From Cellulomonas cellasea (GTDB taxonomy: Bacteria; Actinomycetota; Actinomycetes; Actinomycetales; Cellulomonadaceae), in contig NZ_BJLR01000041.1 of the NCBI RefSeq assembly GCF_006538745.1, positions 39,081 to 103,080 of the forward strand: 64,000 nt of DNA, given 5' to 3'. Both the position numbers and the translations under genes were made by a program. This document shows, piece by piece, positions 17,436-26,206 of this stretch. The notes under the pieces were generated by a model that had not been told where the DNA came from, did not search any database, and saw only the letters and a program-made list of their open reading frames with translations. Each line of letters begins with the position of its first letter. Position 1 is the stretch's first letter.

Positions 17436-18341
17436 TCAGGTGTCGTGCGCGCGCCGGGGCGGGAGCGGGACTCGGTCGAGGTCGTCGGCGGCGGTGATCT
17501 GCGCCCCGGGCGCCGCCGCCCGGGCCTCCTCCAGCAGCGGCGCGACGTCCACGTAGCGCGACGAGAAGTGCGTGAGCACCGTCGTCCGCGCGCCGGACCG
17601 CGCCGCGAGCGCGCCCGCCTGCGCCGCGGTCAGATGCAGGTACGTCTCGGCGAGCTCCGCGGTGTCCGCCCCGAACGTGCTCTCGACGAGCAGCAGGTCG
17701 ACGCCGTCCGCGAGCTGCTCCGCGCCCGCGCACTCCGCGGTGTCCATCACCACCGCGACGCTCTGCCCGCGCCGCGCGACGCTCACGTCCGCGAGGCGCA
17801 CGCCGCGCAGCTCGCCCTCGCGCTGCAGCCGGCCGACGTCCGGACCGCTGATCCCCGCGGCGGCGAGCCGCTCCGGCACGAGCGACCGGCCGTCGGGCTC
17901 GATCAGCCGGTACCCGTAGGTCTCGATCCGGTGCCGCAGCGCGACGACCTCGAGCCCCTCGGCGATCTCCCCCGGTCCGCCGTGCGGGCGCAGCCGCAGC
18001 TCGAGCCCGGGGGTCGCGAGGCCCACGAGCGCGCGCACGACGTCCTCGCCCGACGCCGGGTAGTGCAGCTCGACGGGACGCTGCACGCCGTCGAGGACCA
18101 TCCGCGAGAGCACGCCCGGCAGGCCGTAGCAGTGGTCGCCGTGCATGTGTGTGAGGCAGATGCGCGTGATGGCGGTGGCCGGGACGCCCGCGTGCGTGAG
18201 CTGGCGCTGGGTCCCCTCGCCCGGGTCGAACAGGATGCCGTCCTGGTGCGGCGCGCCGTCCCAGCGCAGCAGGTAGCCGTTGTGGTTGCGGGTCCGGGTC
18301 GGCACGTTCGACGACGTGCCCAGGACGACGAGCTCACGCAC
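17436..18341 (-). CDS. rnz: Ribonuclease Z
   Basis: 301 aa from GTG 18341, which has GGAGG 6 nt upstream; an in-frame ATG at 18455 would add a Pro-rich tail and is rejected. Metallo-beta-lactamase fold with zinc motif HMHGDH (His65, His67, Asp69, His70), PGEGTQRQ near 40 and C-terminal THFSSRYVD. RNase Z cuts the 3' trailer of tRNA precursors to create the end for CCA addition. Members vary in substrate (arylsulfatase-like proteins share the fold), but motif set and length favour RNase Z. Confidence 0.88.
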   Translation of the reverse strand: MRELVVLGTSSNVPTRTRNHNGYLLRWDGAPHQDGILFDPGEGTQRQLTHAGVPATAITRICLTHMHGDHCYGLPGVLSRMVLDGVQRPVELHYPASGEDVVRALVGLATPGLELRLRPHGGPGEIAEGLEVVALRHRIETYGYRLIEPDGRSLVPERLAAAGISGPDVGRLQREGELRGVRLADVSVARRGQSVAVVMDTAECAGAEQLADGVDLLLVESTFGADTAELAETYLHLTAAQAGALAARSGARTTVLTHFSSRYVDVAPLLEEARAAAPGAQITAADDLDRVPLPPRRAHDT

Positions 18342-18441
18342 GGGTTCCTCCGGGGTGCGGCCGGACGGGACCGGCACGGGGTGGGTCGAGGTGTGATCGG
18401 GCGGCGGTGCGGTGCGGGCGCCGCTCGGCCGGGACGGGCGA

Positions 18442-18475
18442 GGGGCCCGGCGCACCTGTGTGCGCGCCGGGCCCC
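18442..18475 (-). terminator. Terminator downstream of rtcB
   Basis: GGGGCCCGGCGC (18442-18453) pairs perfectly with 18464-18475 over a 10-nt loop that can itself pair further. It lies 21 nt after the rtcB stop and before the rnz start. Confidence 0.65.
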
Positions 18476-18496
18476 CTCATGATGCTGCGTGCCGGT

Positions 18497-20668
18497 TCAG
18501 CCCTTGACGCAGACGATCGTCCGCAGCCGCGCCACGACCTCGACGAGGTCGGTCTGCGCCGCGATGACGGACTCGAGGTCCTTGTAGGCCCCCGGGATCT
18601 CGTCGACGACCCCGGCGTCCTTGCGGCACTCGACGCCCGCCGTCTGCGCCGCGAGGTCCTCGACCGTGAACCGCTTCTTCGCCGCGGTCCGCGACATCCG
18701 CCGCCCGGCCCCGTGCGACGCCGACTGGAACGACGCCGGGTTGCCGAGGCCGCGCACCACGTACGAGCCCGTCCCCATCGACCCGGGGATGAGCCCCATC
18801 TCGCCGGAGCCGGCGCGGATCGCACCCTTGCGGGTGACGATCAGCTCCGCGCCGTCGATCTGCTCGGTCTTGACGTAGTTGTGGTGGCAGTTCCGAGTCA
18901 GGATGTTGTCCTCCAGCGTGAAGGCCTCGGTCTCCGGCACAACGGCGCAGTACACCTCCTCGACGTCATCCGTGATCTCCACGCTTCGGACGGTCCACCC
19001 CTTGCGCTCGACCGCGCCGCGACCCGTGGCGAAGCGCGCTCGATGCTCGTCCTGGACGAAGAAGTCGAGGTCGAGGTCGCTCCGCATGAACCCCATGACG
19101 TGCAGCTCCGAGTCGCGCCCGTCGATACCGCGACGAACCCGTGTGCGGATGCCGTAGGTGCCGACACCGATCGAGGTAGCCAGCGCTTTCACCGCCTCCA
19201 GGTGGTCACGTCGCGACGAGGACAGCGACGGGCGGCCGCTCTTGTCTACGTCACCGTCTGCTGCGAAGTAGCCCGCCAACCAGCCGTAGACGATGTCGGG
19301 GTGTGAACTCGTCGCGACCGGCGCAGTCTTCCACTCCGCGGGGAAGCCGTTGAGCACCTTCACCGAGCCGTAGTCCCGCACGCAGTTCGTCGTCAGACCC
19401 TCGAAGTACGGCAGGAGGGACTCGTCCTTGTCACCGCAGAAGATGGCTCGGGCGCGGGTCTGCTTGCCGCAGAGCGAGCCGTCGCCGAACACGAAGCCGC
19501 GAGCTACCGAAGCTCTGTCGACCTTCATCCCGGAGACCCGCGCCGGAAATGCGTAGGCGAGCCGGTCGCCAACACGAAGGTCCTGAGTCGTCGCCTCATC
19601 ACGCGCATGGGCGACCTTCGCTCGCAGGAGCCACCGGTGGTTCCCCGTGGCACGGATCACCTTCTCCTCGCCGTAGCGCCCCACCGTCACCTCGTAGACC
19701 CGCTGCTTGCCGAAGGACATGATCGGCGCCTTGACCCATCGGCCGCCTGTGGTGAGGAGTTCGTGAATGCCGCCCGCGAGCTCGGCGATAGGGAAGATCC
19801 CGGCTCCTGTCAGCACACGCGTCTCGCCCGCGAAGCAGTTCACACCCTCGTCGAACGTGATCTCCCGCTCCGGGAACGAGTCCCGCACGGCCTGCACGAC
19901 GAGCGCCATCATCACCGCACGCGAGCGCGCGGCGTACTCCTGCGCCCACCACAGGTCGTTCAGGTACGCGTCCATCTGCGGCGTCCCGGCCAGGAACACC
20001 GCGAGCTCGCGGTCGACGATCCGCTGGTTGTGCTCGAGCGTCTTGGCGATCGCGACGTGCCGCTCCGCGAGCTCCTTGCCGATGTTGCGCGAGCCGCTGT
20101 GCAGCTGCAGCCACACCTGGTCGGACTCGTCGAGGCAGAGCTCGATGAAGTGGTTGCCGCCGCCGAGCGTCCCGAGCTGCTTGCGCGCCCGGGCCTCGAG
20201 CTGCTGGACCGTGCGGTGCAGGCCGCCGAAGCGGTCCCAGAACGCGTCGGCACCCTTGAGCCGCTCCCGCCCCGCCGAACCGTTCACCGGCCGGAGCCGG
20301 CGCAGGTCGACGGGCTCGTCGTGCGCGTGGAAGCCCACCGGGACGGCCTGCTCGATGCGCGTGCGGATCGCGTGCAGGTCGTCGGGCAGGTCCGCGGCCG
20401 TCAGGCTCGTGCGGACACCGATCATCCCGCAGCCGATGTCGACGCCGACGGCGTTGGGGCTGACCGCGTCGCGCATCGCGATGACGCTGCCGACGGTAGC
20501 CCCCTTGCCGAGGTGCACGTCGGGCATCACGCGCAGGCCCTCGACCCACGGCAGCGACGCGATGTTGCGCAGCTGCTGGAGAGCCTGCGGCTCGACCTCG
20601 TGCTCGTGGGCCCACATCAGGGTGGGCGCGGCGGTTCCGGCCAGGGCGACCGGGAACGGGCTGGACAT
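18497..20668 (-). CDS. rtcB: RtcB 3'-phosphate RNA ligase precursor containing an intein
   Basis: 723-aa precursor; removing residues 278-593 leaves a 407-aa RtcB of usual bacterial length. Start 20668 is preferred over the adjacent ATG 20671 because AGGAGG then sits 5 nt upstream. RtcB motifs in order: MPDVHLGKG, VDIGCGM (Asp77, Cys80, Mn ligands), GGGNHFIE, LHSGSRNIG, VN|CHHNYV (interrupted at the bar) and SHGAGRRMSR with the guanylylated His. RtcB joins 2',3'-cyclic phosphate or 3'-phosphate RNA ends to 5'-OH using GTP, acting in RNA repair or tRNA splicing. The interruption lies beside a metal-binding His, so the enzyme should be inactive until the intein is spliced out. No archease gene is nearby. 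Confidence 0.93.
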   Translation of the reverse strand: MSSPFPVALAGTAAPTLMWAHEHEVEPQALQQLRNIASLPWVEGLRVMPDVHLGKGATVGSVIAMRDAVSPNAVGVDIGCGMIGVRTSLTAADLPDDLHAIRTRIEQAVPVGFHAHDEPVDLRRLRPVNGSAGRERLKGADAFWDRFGGLHRTVQQLEARARKQLGTLGGGNHFIELCLDESDQVWLQLHSGSRNIGKELAERHVAIAKTLEHNQRIVDRELAVFLAGTPQMDAYLNDLWWAQEYAARSRAVMMALVVQAVRDSFPEREITFDEGVNCFAGETRVLTGAGIFPIAELAGGIHELLTTGGRWVKAPIMSFGKQRVYEVTVGRYGEEKVIRATGNHRWLLRAKVAHARDEATTQDLRVGDRLAYAFPARVSGMKVDRASVARGFVFGDGSLCGKQTRARAIFCGDKDESLLPYFEGLTTNCVRDYGSVKVLNGFPAEWKTAPVATSSHPDIVYGWLAGYFAADGDVDKSGRPSLSSSRRDHLEAVKALATSIGVGTYGIRTRVRRGIDGRDSELHVMGFMRSDLDLDFFVQDEHRARFATGRGAVERKGWTVRSVEITDDVEEVYCAVVPETEAFTLEDNILTRNCHHNYVKTEQIDGAELIVTRKGAIRAGSGEMGLIPGSMGTGSYVVRGLGNPASFQSASHGAGRRMSRTAAKKRFTVEDLAAQTAGVECRKDAGVVDEIPGAYKDLESVIAAQTDLVEVVARLRTIVCVKG
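18890..19837 (-). mobile_element. In-frame intein with LAGLIDADG homing-endonuclease domain
   Basis: 316 aa, precursor residues 278-593. Block A is CFAGETRVLT with nucleophile Cys278; block B is RATGNHRWLL. Two LAGLIDADG-like helices are GFVFGDGSL and WLAGYFAADGDVD, both keeping the acidic residue, so the endonuclease may be active. Block F reads EVYCAVVPETEAF and block G NILTRN followed by extein Cys594. The usual penultimate His is Arg and the usual block F His position is Glu. By eye, base composition is less GC-rich than the flanking rtcB halves, consistent with horizontal arrival. Confidence 0.9.
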
Positions 20669-20757
20669 CATGACCTCCTTGGGAGAGGCCGACAGTAGGG
20701 CGCGGCGCCCACGGGGTCGACGTCAATATCGTCCGTCGGCGGCCCGCTGCCCGCGCG

Positions 20758-21126
20758 TCACCCGGTCGGCTCCAGCGGGGTGAGCACCACGATCTGCCAG
20801 GCGTCCGCGGCGCGCAGCAGCTGGTAGCAGAAGCGCTCGCGCGGCTCGCCGCCGTAGGTCCACGTGACGTCCGCCCAGACGCTTGCGGGTCCGCGGGCGA
20901 GGAGCGCGATGCGGGGCTCCGCGGTGTCGACGCCCGCGTACTGCTCCCACGCGGACGCGAAGAACTGCTCGGTCTGCCGCGCGTCCGTCACCGGGATCGT
21001 CGTCCCCGGGAACACGATCAGGGCGGGCACCGCGTACAGCCGCGCGACGGCGGCCTCGTCGCGGGCCAGCAGGGCGGCCGCGTAGCGGTCGAAGAACTCG
21101 TGCACCTCGTCGTCGATGGTCGTCAT
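20758..21126 (-). CDS. SnoaL/NTF2-like protein
   Basis: 122 aa from ATG 21126; an in-frame start at 21147 is not needed. The pattern of an N-terminal helix (DDEVHEFFDRYAAALLARDEAAVARLYAVPA), a central strand pair and a final WQIVVLTPLE strand is that of the NTF2-like/SnoaL fold, which serves hydrolases, isomerases and binding proteins. No catalytic residues can be assigned. Divergent from a small HTH gene with only 55 bp between starts, so that protein may control it. Confidence 0.7.
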   Translation of the reverse strand: MTTIDDEVHEFFDRYAAALLARDEAAVARLYAVPALIVFPGTTIPVTDARQTEQFFASAWEQYAGVDTAEPRIALLARGPASVWADVTWTYGGEPRERFCYQLLRAADAWQIVVLTPLEPTG

Positions 21127-21181
21127 GGCTCGACGGTAGGAGCGCAAGCGGACACGCCCGTGTCGTGATTACCGTGGTCGC

Positions 21182-21604
21182 GTGGACCGACGGGAACGGC
21201 TCGCCGCGGCCTCGCGTGACGGGCACCTCGCGCTGCGCCGCGTCGAGCGCCAGCAGGCGATCGTCGAGCGGCTGCACGCCACCCGGGGCCTCCCGGTGCG
21301 GCTGGGGCTGCTCGCCGAGGAGCTCGACGTGTCGACGCGCACGGTCGCGCGCGACCTCGAGCGCCTGCGCACGAGCGGCGTCCCGCTCGAGGTGCGGCGC
21401 GGGCGGTCCGGCGGTGTCCGGCTCCCGCTGGTGCGCTCCCCCGTGCAGGTCGAGCTCGACGTCGCCGAGGTCGCGGCGGTGCTGGCGAGCCTCGCCGCCG
21501 TCGGGCCGAACGCGAGCCTCAGCGCCGCGTCGGTGCTGCGCAAGCTCGCCGACGCCGTCCGGCCCCCGTCGGACGGCTCGTCGCGCCCCCGGCCGCGGAC
21601 CTGA
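21182..21604 (+). CDS. Small HTH (HTH_11/WYL-regulator-like) DNA-binding protein
   Basis: 140 aa from GTG 21182. Residues ~20-80 form a winged helix-turn-helix (AIVERLHATRGLPVRLGLLAEE, then DVSTRTVARDLERLRTSGVP) with wing RRGRSGGVRLP, like the N-terminal domain of YafY/DeoR-type WYL regulators. The helix following (EVAAVLASLAAVGPN) also matches those proteins, but the chain ends in Pro/Arg before any WYL ligand-binding domain. It may be a natural short form or a remnant. Probable target: its own promoter and the divergent SnoaL-like gene. Confidence 0.75.
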   Translation: MDRRERLAAASRDGHLALRRVERQQAIVERLHATRGLPVRLGLLAEELDVSTRTVARDLERLRTSGVPLEVRRGRSGGVRLPLVRSPVQVELDVAEVAAVLASLAAVGPNASLSAASVLRKLADAVRPPSDGSSRPRPRT

Positions 21605-21625
21605 CCCCGGACGCGACGGCGGAGC

Positions 21626-21651
21626 CGACGCCCGGCGCGCGCGGGGCGTCG
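21626..21651. terminator. Short hairpin between convergent HTH and LacI genes
   Basis: CGACGCCC (21626-21633) pairs with GGGCGTCG (21644-21651) over a 10-nt GC loop in the 57-bp gap. Plausible bidirectional terminator, but short. Confidence 0.45.
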
Positions 21652-21661
21652 CCAGGCCCGC

Positions 21662-22681
21662 TCAGGCGGACGCCCGCCACACCACCTCGGTGTCGAGCAG
21701 CGCGCCGCCGGGCTCGACCTCGGCGCCCTGGATCTGCCCGAGCACGATCTCCGCGGCCCGGCGTCCCATGAGCCGCGCCGGCTGGCGCACCGTGGACAGT
21801 GCGGGGACGCAGCGCACCGCCCACGCGCTGTCGTCGAAGCCGACCACGCCGACGTCGCCCGGGACGGACCGCCCCGCCTGGCGCAGCGCCTCGAGCACGC
21901 CCGCCGCGACCGCGTCCGACGCCGCGAAGATGCCGTCGATCGCGGGGTCGCGGCGCAGCAGCTCGCGCGCGCCGTCGAGCCCGCTCGCGTAGGAGTACAG
22001 CGGGTGGTCGACCACGAGGCGGGGGTCGAAGCGGTCGCCGAGCGCGTCGCGGAACCCGGCGAGCCGGTCCGAGCCCGAGTCCCGGTCGAGCGCGCTCGCG
22101 ACCATCGCGACCCGCCGCCGCCCGGTCCGCAGCAGCTCCTCGGTGACGGAGCGCGCCGCCGAGCGGTTGTCGATGCCGACGTACGGGATCGTGGGGTGGC
22201 CGGGCGGGTGGCCGATGAACACCGCGGGCAGGCCGAGCCGCTCGACCGCGCCGGCGATGGTGTCGTGCTGGCGCGCGGACACGAGCACGGCCCCGTCGAC
22301 GAAGCCGCCCTGGAGGTAGTCCGCGACACGCTGGCTGTCGCGCTCGGAGTCGAGCACGAGCACGACGAGCTGGAAGTCGGCCTCCGAGACGACCTCGTTG
22401 GCGCCGAGCAGGATCGCGCCGATGTTGGGGTCGTCGAGGAATAGCTCGTGCGGCTCGTGCACCACGAACCCGACCGCCCGCGAGCGCCGCGTCACGAGGT
22501 TGCGTGCCGCGGTGTTCTGCACGTACCCGACCTTGGCGATGGCCTTCTCGATGGCCTCGCGCGCGTCCGACGAGACGTACGACGTGCCGTTGAGCAGCCG
22601 CGACACCGTGCCGCGCGAGACGCCCGCCTCGGCCGCGACGTCGTGGATCGTGGCGCGGCGACGGCCCGGAGGAGGAGTCAT
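21662..22681 (-). CDS. LacI family regulator of the galactoside operon
   Basis: 339 aa; ATG 22681 overlaps the GH36 stop by 4 nt, with GGAGGAG just upstream. The headpiece ATIHDVAAEAGVSRGTVSRLLNG (~10-32) is followed by a hinge and a sugar-binding domain (YVGIDNRSAARSVTEELL, VVGFDDSAWAV). As the last gene of the operon it should repress its own transcription through the two palindromes at 30144-30205, with a galactoside or galactose as inducer. Ligand is inferred from the neighbours (GH42, GH36). Confidence 0.9.
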   Translation of the reverse strand: MTPPPGRRRATIHDVAAEAGVSRGTVSRLLNGTSYVSSDAREAIEKAIAKVGYVQNTAARNLVTRRSRAVGFVVHEPHELFLDDPNIGAILLGANEVVSEADFQLVVLVLDSERDSQRVADYLQGGFVDGAVLVSARQHDTIAGAVERLGLPAVFIGHPPGHPTIPYVGIDNRSAARSVTEELLRTGRRRVAMVASALDRDSGSDRLAGFRDALGDRFDPRLVVDHPLYSYASGLDGARELLRRDPAIDGIFAASDAVAAGVLEALRQAGRSVPGDVGVVGFDDSAWAVRCVPALSTVRQPARLMGRRAAEIVLGQIQGAEVEPGGALLDTEVVWRASA

Positions 22682-24837
22682 GCGCCGAATGTAGCCGCGG
22701 GGGCCGGCCGGGCCGCCTCGGCCGCCTCGGCCGCACCGTGCGGCGCGACGGCCTCGACCGCGAGCAGCACGGCGTTCTCGGGAGCGAGCAGCGGCGCCGC
22801 GAGCCCCACCTCGACCAGCAGGCGCCCGGGGAGCGTGACCTCACCGCGCGCGAACCACGGCGCCGGCGCGGCCTGGACCTGCAGCGGCGCTGGGGCGACC
22901 GTCCGCACGCGGTACGTCCGGTCCGGGTCGAGGCCCGGGAGCCGCACCGGGGCGGGCAACGCGGCCTCGGCCGACGCGAGCGCGACGACCGCGAACAGCG
23001 CCTCGCCGCGGTCCTGGGCGACGACGCCGTGCACGAGCACGCCGGGGTCGGCGGTGTCCGCACGAACCACACGCCCCGAGTGCAGCAGCGCGCGCCGTGC
23101 CACGTGCTCGGCGACCCACTCGCGGACCTCGGCGAGCTCGTCGGCACGGGCGGAGGTGAGGTCCCACTCGATGCCCGCGCTGCCGAACATCGCGGTCGCG
23201 CACCGGAAGCCCGTGCTCGCGGTGCGCCCGGTGGTGTGGGCGCGCGGTGCGCCGAGGTGTCCGCCGAGGTACTCGGGCGGCACGAGGACCCCGGTCCAGC
23301 GCTGGATGTGCTGGCGCTCGAGCGGGTCGTTGGTGTCGGACGTCCAGACGCGGTCGACGCGCTCGAGGATCCCGAGGTCGATGCGGGCACCGCCCGAGGC
23401 GCACGACTCGATCTCGACGCCCGGGAACCGGGCGCGGAGCTCGTCGAGCAGCCGGTACAGCGCGGTCGTCTGCCGGTGCGCCGAGCCGTGCAGCAGGTCC
23501 CGGTTGTGGTCCCACTTGAGGTACGCGATCGGGTACTCCTCGAGCAGGGCCGCGAGCGCGTCCCGCACGTGCGCGTAGGCTCCCGGGTCACCGAGGTCGA
23601 GCGTGCGCTGGTCGCGCCAGGTCGGCAGCCCGTCCCCGCCGACGACCCACTCGGGGTGCGCGCGCGCGAGGTGGGAGTCGGGGCTGACCATCTCGGGCTC
23701 GACCCACAGCCCGAGCTCCATGCCGCGGGCGTGCACGCGCCGGGCCAGCGGGTGCAGGCCGTCGGGCCACGTGACGGGGTCGACCGTCCAGTCCCCGAGC
23801 GCGCGCGTCGCGTCGGTGCGCCCCCGGAACCAGCCGTCGTCGAGCACGAAGCGCTCGACGCCCACGTCGGCGGCGAGGTCGACGAGCCGGTCGAGCGTCG
23901 CCGCGTCGTGGTCGAAGTAGACGGCCTCCCACGTGTTGAGCACGACGGGCCGCGCGCGCCGGATCGTCGACCAGGAGCGCACCCAGGGGTGGAACCGGTC
24001 GGACAGCCCGTCGAGGCCCACGTCGGACCAGGCCGCGACGAGCCACGGCGCGACGTACCGCTCCCCTGGTGCGAGGCGCACCTCGCCGGGCGTGAGGAGC
24101 TCGCCGCCGCCGAGCACCGCGGGCCCGAGCGCCTGGCGCTCGACCCACTGGCGCTTGTCGCCGCTCCACGCCACGTGCGTCGCCCACACCTCGCCGGACC
24201 GGAAGCCGAAGCCAGGGGTGCCGGCGACCACGAGGTACGGGTCGTCGTGCCCGGGCCGGCCGTGCCGGGTCTCGCGGGTCCAGGCGCCGTGGCCGAGCGT
24301 CGTGCGCTGCGGGCGCCGCTCGTGGGCCCACAGCCCGGTGAAGTCGAGGACCTCCCGCGCCCGGTCAGGCACAGGCAGCGTCGCGTCGAGCGACGCGACG
24401 ACGAATGTGTCTCCCCCGCGGTTCTCGACCGCGTGGCGGACGCGCAGGACACCGTGCTCGGACAGCTCGACGTCCGTGACGACGGCGAGCCGGCCGCCGG
24501 CACCCACGAGGTGCAGCCGCACCGCCCGGTCGCCGACGCGCTCGACCTCCCCGAGCGCGAACCCCGCGGCCGGCTCCCCCGAGCCGGGCCAGAAGCCCTC
24601 GACCCCGGGCCGCCCGGTCCAGCCCTGCTCGCGCGTCGGGAGGACCGACAGGCGCAGCGGGGTGTCGATCGCGCTCGGCGGGACTCCCGGTACGAGCGCC
24701 CCGGCCAGCGCCGCGAGCACGTCGTCGTCGAGCGGCCCGAGGTCACGCCCCCAGTGCAGGACGGCGGGCAGTCCGCCGTCCTGCACCGGGGTGTCGAGCA
24801 GCAGGCTGGTTCCCGCCGCGCGCAGGTGGACGATCAC
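22678..24837 (-). CDS. Alpha-galactosidase, GH36
   Basis: 719 aa from GTG 24837, normal for bacterial GH36. N-terminal beta-supersandwich to ~280, then a (beta/alpha)8 barrel beginning RARPVVLNTWEAVYFD. Nucleophile Asp443 is in KWDHNRD and the acid/base Asp501 in WTSDTND; CASGGARIDLGILERVD lies between. A C-terminal beta domain follows. There is no signal peptide, so it removes alpha-1,6-galactose from imported melibiose/raffinose-type or galactomannan oligosaccharides in the cytosol. It starts 4 nt after the binding-protein stop. Confidence 0.93.
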   Translation of the reverse strand: MIVHLRAAGTSLLLDTPVQDGGLPAVLHWGRDLGPLDDDVLAALAGALVPGVPPSAIDTPLRLSVLPTREQGWTGRPGVEGFWPGSGEPAAGFALGEVERVGDRAVRLHLVGAGGRLAVVTDVELSEHGVLRVRHAVENRGGDTFVVASLDATLPVPDRAREVLDFTGLWAHERRPQRTTLGHGAWTRETRHGRPGHDDPYLVVAGTPGFGFRSGEVWATHVAWSGDKRQWVERQALGPAVLGGGELLTPGEVRLAPGERYVAPWLVAAWSDVGLDGLSDRFHPWVRSWSTIRRARPVVLNTWEAVYFDHDAATLDRLVDLAADVGVERFVLDDGWFRGRTDATRALGDWTVDPVTWPDGLHPLARRVHARGMELGLWVEPEMVSPDSHLARAHPEWVVGGDGLPTWRDQRTLDLGDPGAYAHVRDALAALLEEYPIAYLKWDHNRDLLHGSAHRQTTALYRLLDELRARFPGVEIESCASGGARIDLGILERVDRVWTSDTNDPLERQHIQRWTGVLVPPEYLGGHLGAPRAHTTGRTASTGFRCATAMFGSAGIEWDLTSARADELAEVREWVAEHVARRALLHSGRVVRADTADPGVLVHGVVAQDRGEALFAVVALASAEAALPAPVRLPGLDPDRTYRVRTVAPAPLQVQAAPAPWFARGEVTLPGRLLVEVGLAAPLLAPENAVLLAVEAVAPHGAAEAAEAARPAPAATFGA

Positions 24838-24841
24838 CGGC

Positions 24842-26179
24842 TCACTCGGCGACCGGGATCGACTGCGACTCGAGCGTCGAGATCGTCGACCCCTGCGCGG
24901 ACTCGAGCGCCTCGAGCAGCGTCCCCGAGCCGGAGACCGCGCCCTTGAAGCCGTCCGAGACGTCGGCGTAGACCTGCGTCATCGTCGGGCCCCACGTGAA
25001 GCCCGCGGGGACCTGCGTCGAGGCCTCGGCGAAGACGTCGTAGATCGGCTGGCCGCCGTAGAACTCGACGCCCTCCGCGAGCGCGGGGAGCTCGGCGCCG
25101 GCCTTCGTCGCCGGGTACAGGTTCGCGGCCTCGTTGAGCAGCGTGAGCGCCTCGTCGGACGTGTTGAGCCACAGCGCGAACTTCGTGGCCTCGTACACGT
25201 GCTCGGAGCCGCGGAAGACTGCGGTCGACGACCCGCCCCAGTTGCCGGCGACCTCCTCGCCCTCCTCCCACTGCGGCATCGGGGCGACGGCCCACTTCCC
25301 GGAGGTGTCGGGCGCGCCGCTCGCGATCGAGTTGGCGCCCCAGACCGCGGAGACCCAGGTCCACGCGGCGCCGATGTTGTAGGCGTTGTCCCACTCGCTC
25401 GTCCACGGCGGGACGCTCGAGACGAGGTCGCGGTCGACGAGGTCCTGCCAGTACTCGGCGACCTCTGCTGACTCCTCGCCCGCGAGGTCGACGCCCCACG
25501 CGTCGCCGTCGTTCGTGAACCAGGTCCCCCCGGCCTGCCACACGAGCCCCGCGAACTGGTTGACGTCGCTCTGCGAGAAGTTGGTGATGTACCCGCCGGC
25601 GGCCTTGACCTGCTCCGCCGCCGCGGCGTACTCCGCCCACGTCGTCGGGACCGGGATGCCGTTCGCCTCGAACAGGTCCTTGCGGTAGAAGAGCGCCATC
25701 GGGCCGGCGTCCTGCGGGATCGCGTAGGCGTGGCCGTCCTCGCCGAAGCTCACCTGGTCCCAGGTCCAGTCGACGAAGTCGTCCTGCGCGGCCATGACGT
25801 CGGCGCACGCCCCGAGGTCCGTCAGGCCGTCCTGCACGCGGAAGTTCGGCAGCGCGTCGTACTCGATCTGGCCGAGGTCGGGCGCGTTGCCGGCCTTCAG
25901 CTGGTTGAAGAAGTTCTGGTACGTGCCGCCGTTGCCGTTCGGGCCCGTCTGGACGGTCACCTGGATGTCGGGGTTCGCCGCGTTCCAGACGTCGACGACC
26001 TCCTCGATCCCGGGGATCCACGTCGTGAACGTGAGCTCGACCGCGCCGTCGGACGGCTCGCAGGCACCGGCGGCGTCGCCGCCGGCGGGGGTGTCGTCGG
26101 CCGACGACGAGCAGCCGGCGACGAGGAGGGCGACCGCCGTGAGGGTGCCGACGCTGGCAGCCTTCGAGGTGAGACGCAT
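24842..26179 (-). CDS. ABC transporter sugar-binding lipoprotein
   Basis: 445 aa from ATG 26179, with AAGGA upstream. Type II signal peptide with lipobox VAGC; Cys23 would be lipidated, then a Ser/Asp/Gly linker. The body is a family 1 solute-binding protein (VELTFTTWIPGIEEVVDVWN, KAGNAPDLGQIEYDALP, YAIPQDAGPMALFYRKDLFE), with many Trp residues for stacking sugars. It delivers galactosides to the two adjacent permeases. No ATPase gene is in the operon, so a shared MsiK-like ATPase encoded elsewhere is expected. An intercistronic hairpin precedes it. Confidence 0.92.
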   Translation of the reverse strand: MRLTSKAASVGTLTAVALLVAGCSSSADDTPAGGDAAGACEPSDGAVELTFTTWIPGIEEVVDVWNAANPDIQVTVQTGPNGNGGTYQNFFNQLKAGNAPDLGQIEYDALPNFRVQDGLTDLGACADVMAAQDDFVDWTWDQVSFGEDGHAYAIPQDAGPMALFYRKDLFEANGIPVPTTWAEYAAAAEQVKAAGGYITNFSQSDVNQFAGLVWQAGGTWFTNDGDAWGVDLAGEESAEVAEYWQDLVDRDLVSSVPPWTSEWDNAYNIGAAWTWVSAVWGANSIASGAPDTSGKWAVAPMPQWEEGEEVAGNWGGSSTAVFRGSEHVYEATKFALWLNTSDEALTLLNEAANLYPATKAGAELPALAEGVEFYGGQPIYDVFAEASTQVPAGFTWGPTMTQVYADVSDGFKGAVSGSGTLLEALESAQGSTISTLESQSIPVAE

Positions 26180-26206
26180 GGTTGTCCTTTTCTGTGGGGG
26201 GACGGC

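Noticed and set aside
22738..24948. 736-codon plus-strand frame opposite the alpha-galactosidase
   Set aside because: Composition-driven; the GH36 catalytic motifs are on the minus strand.
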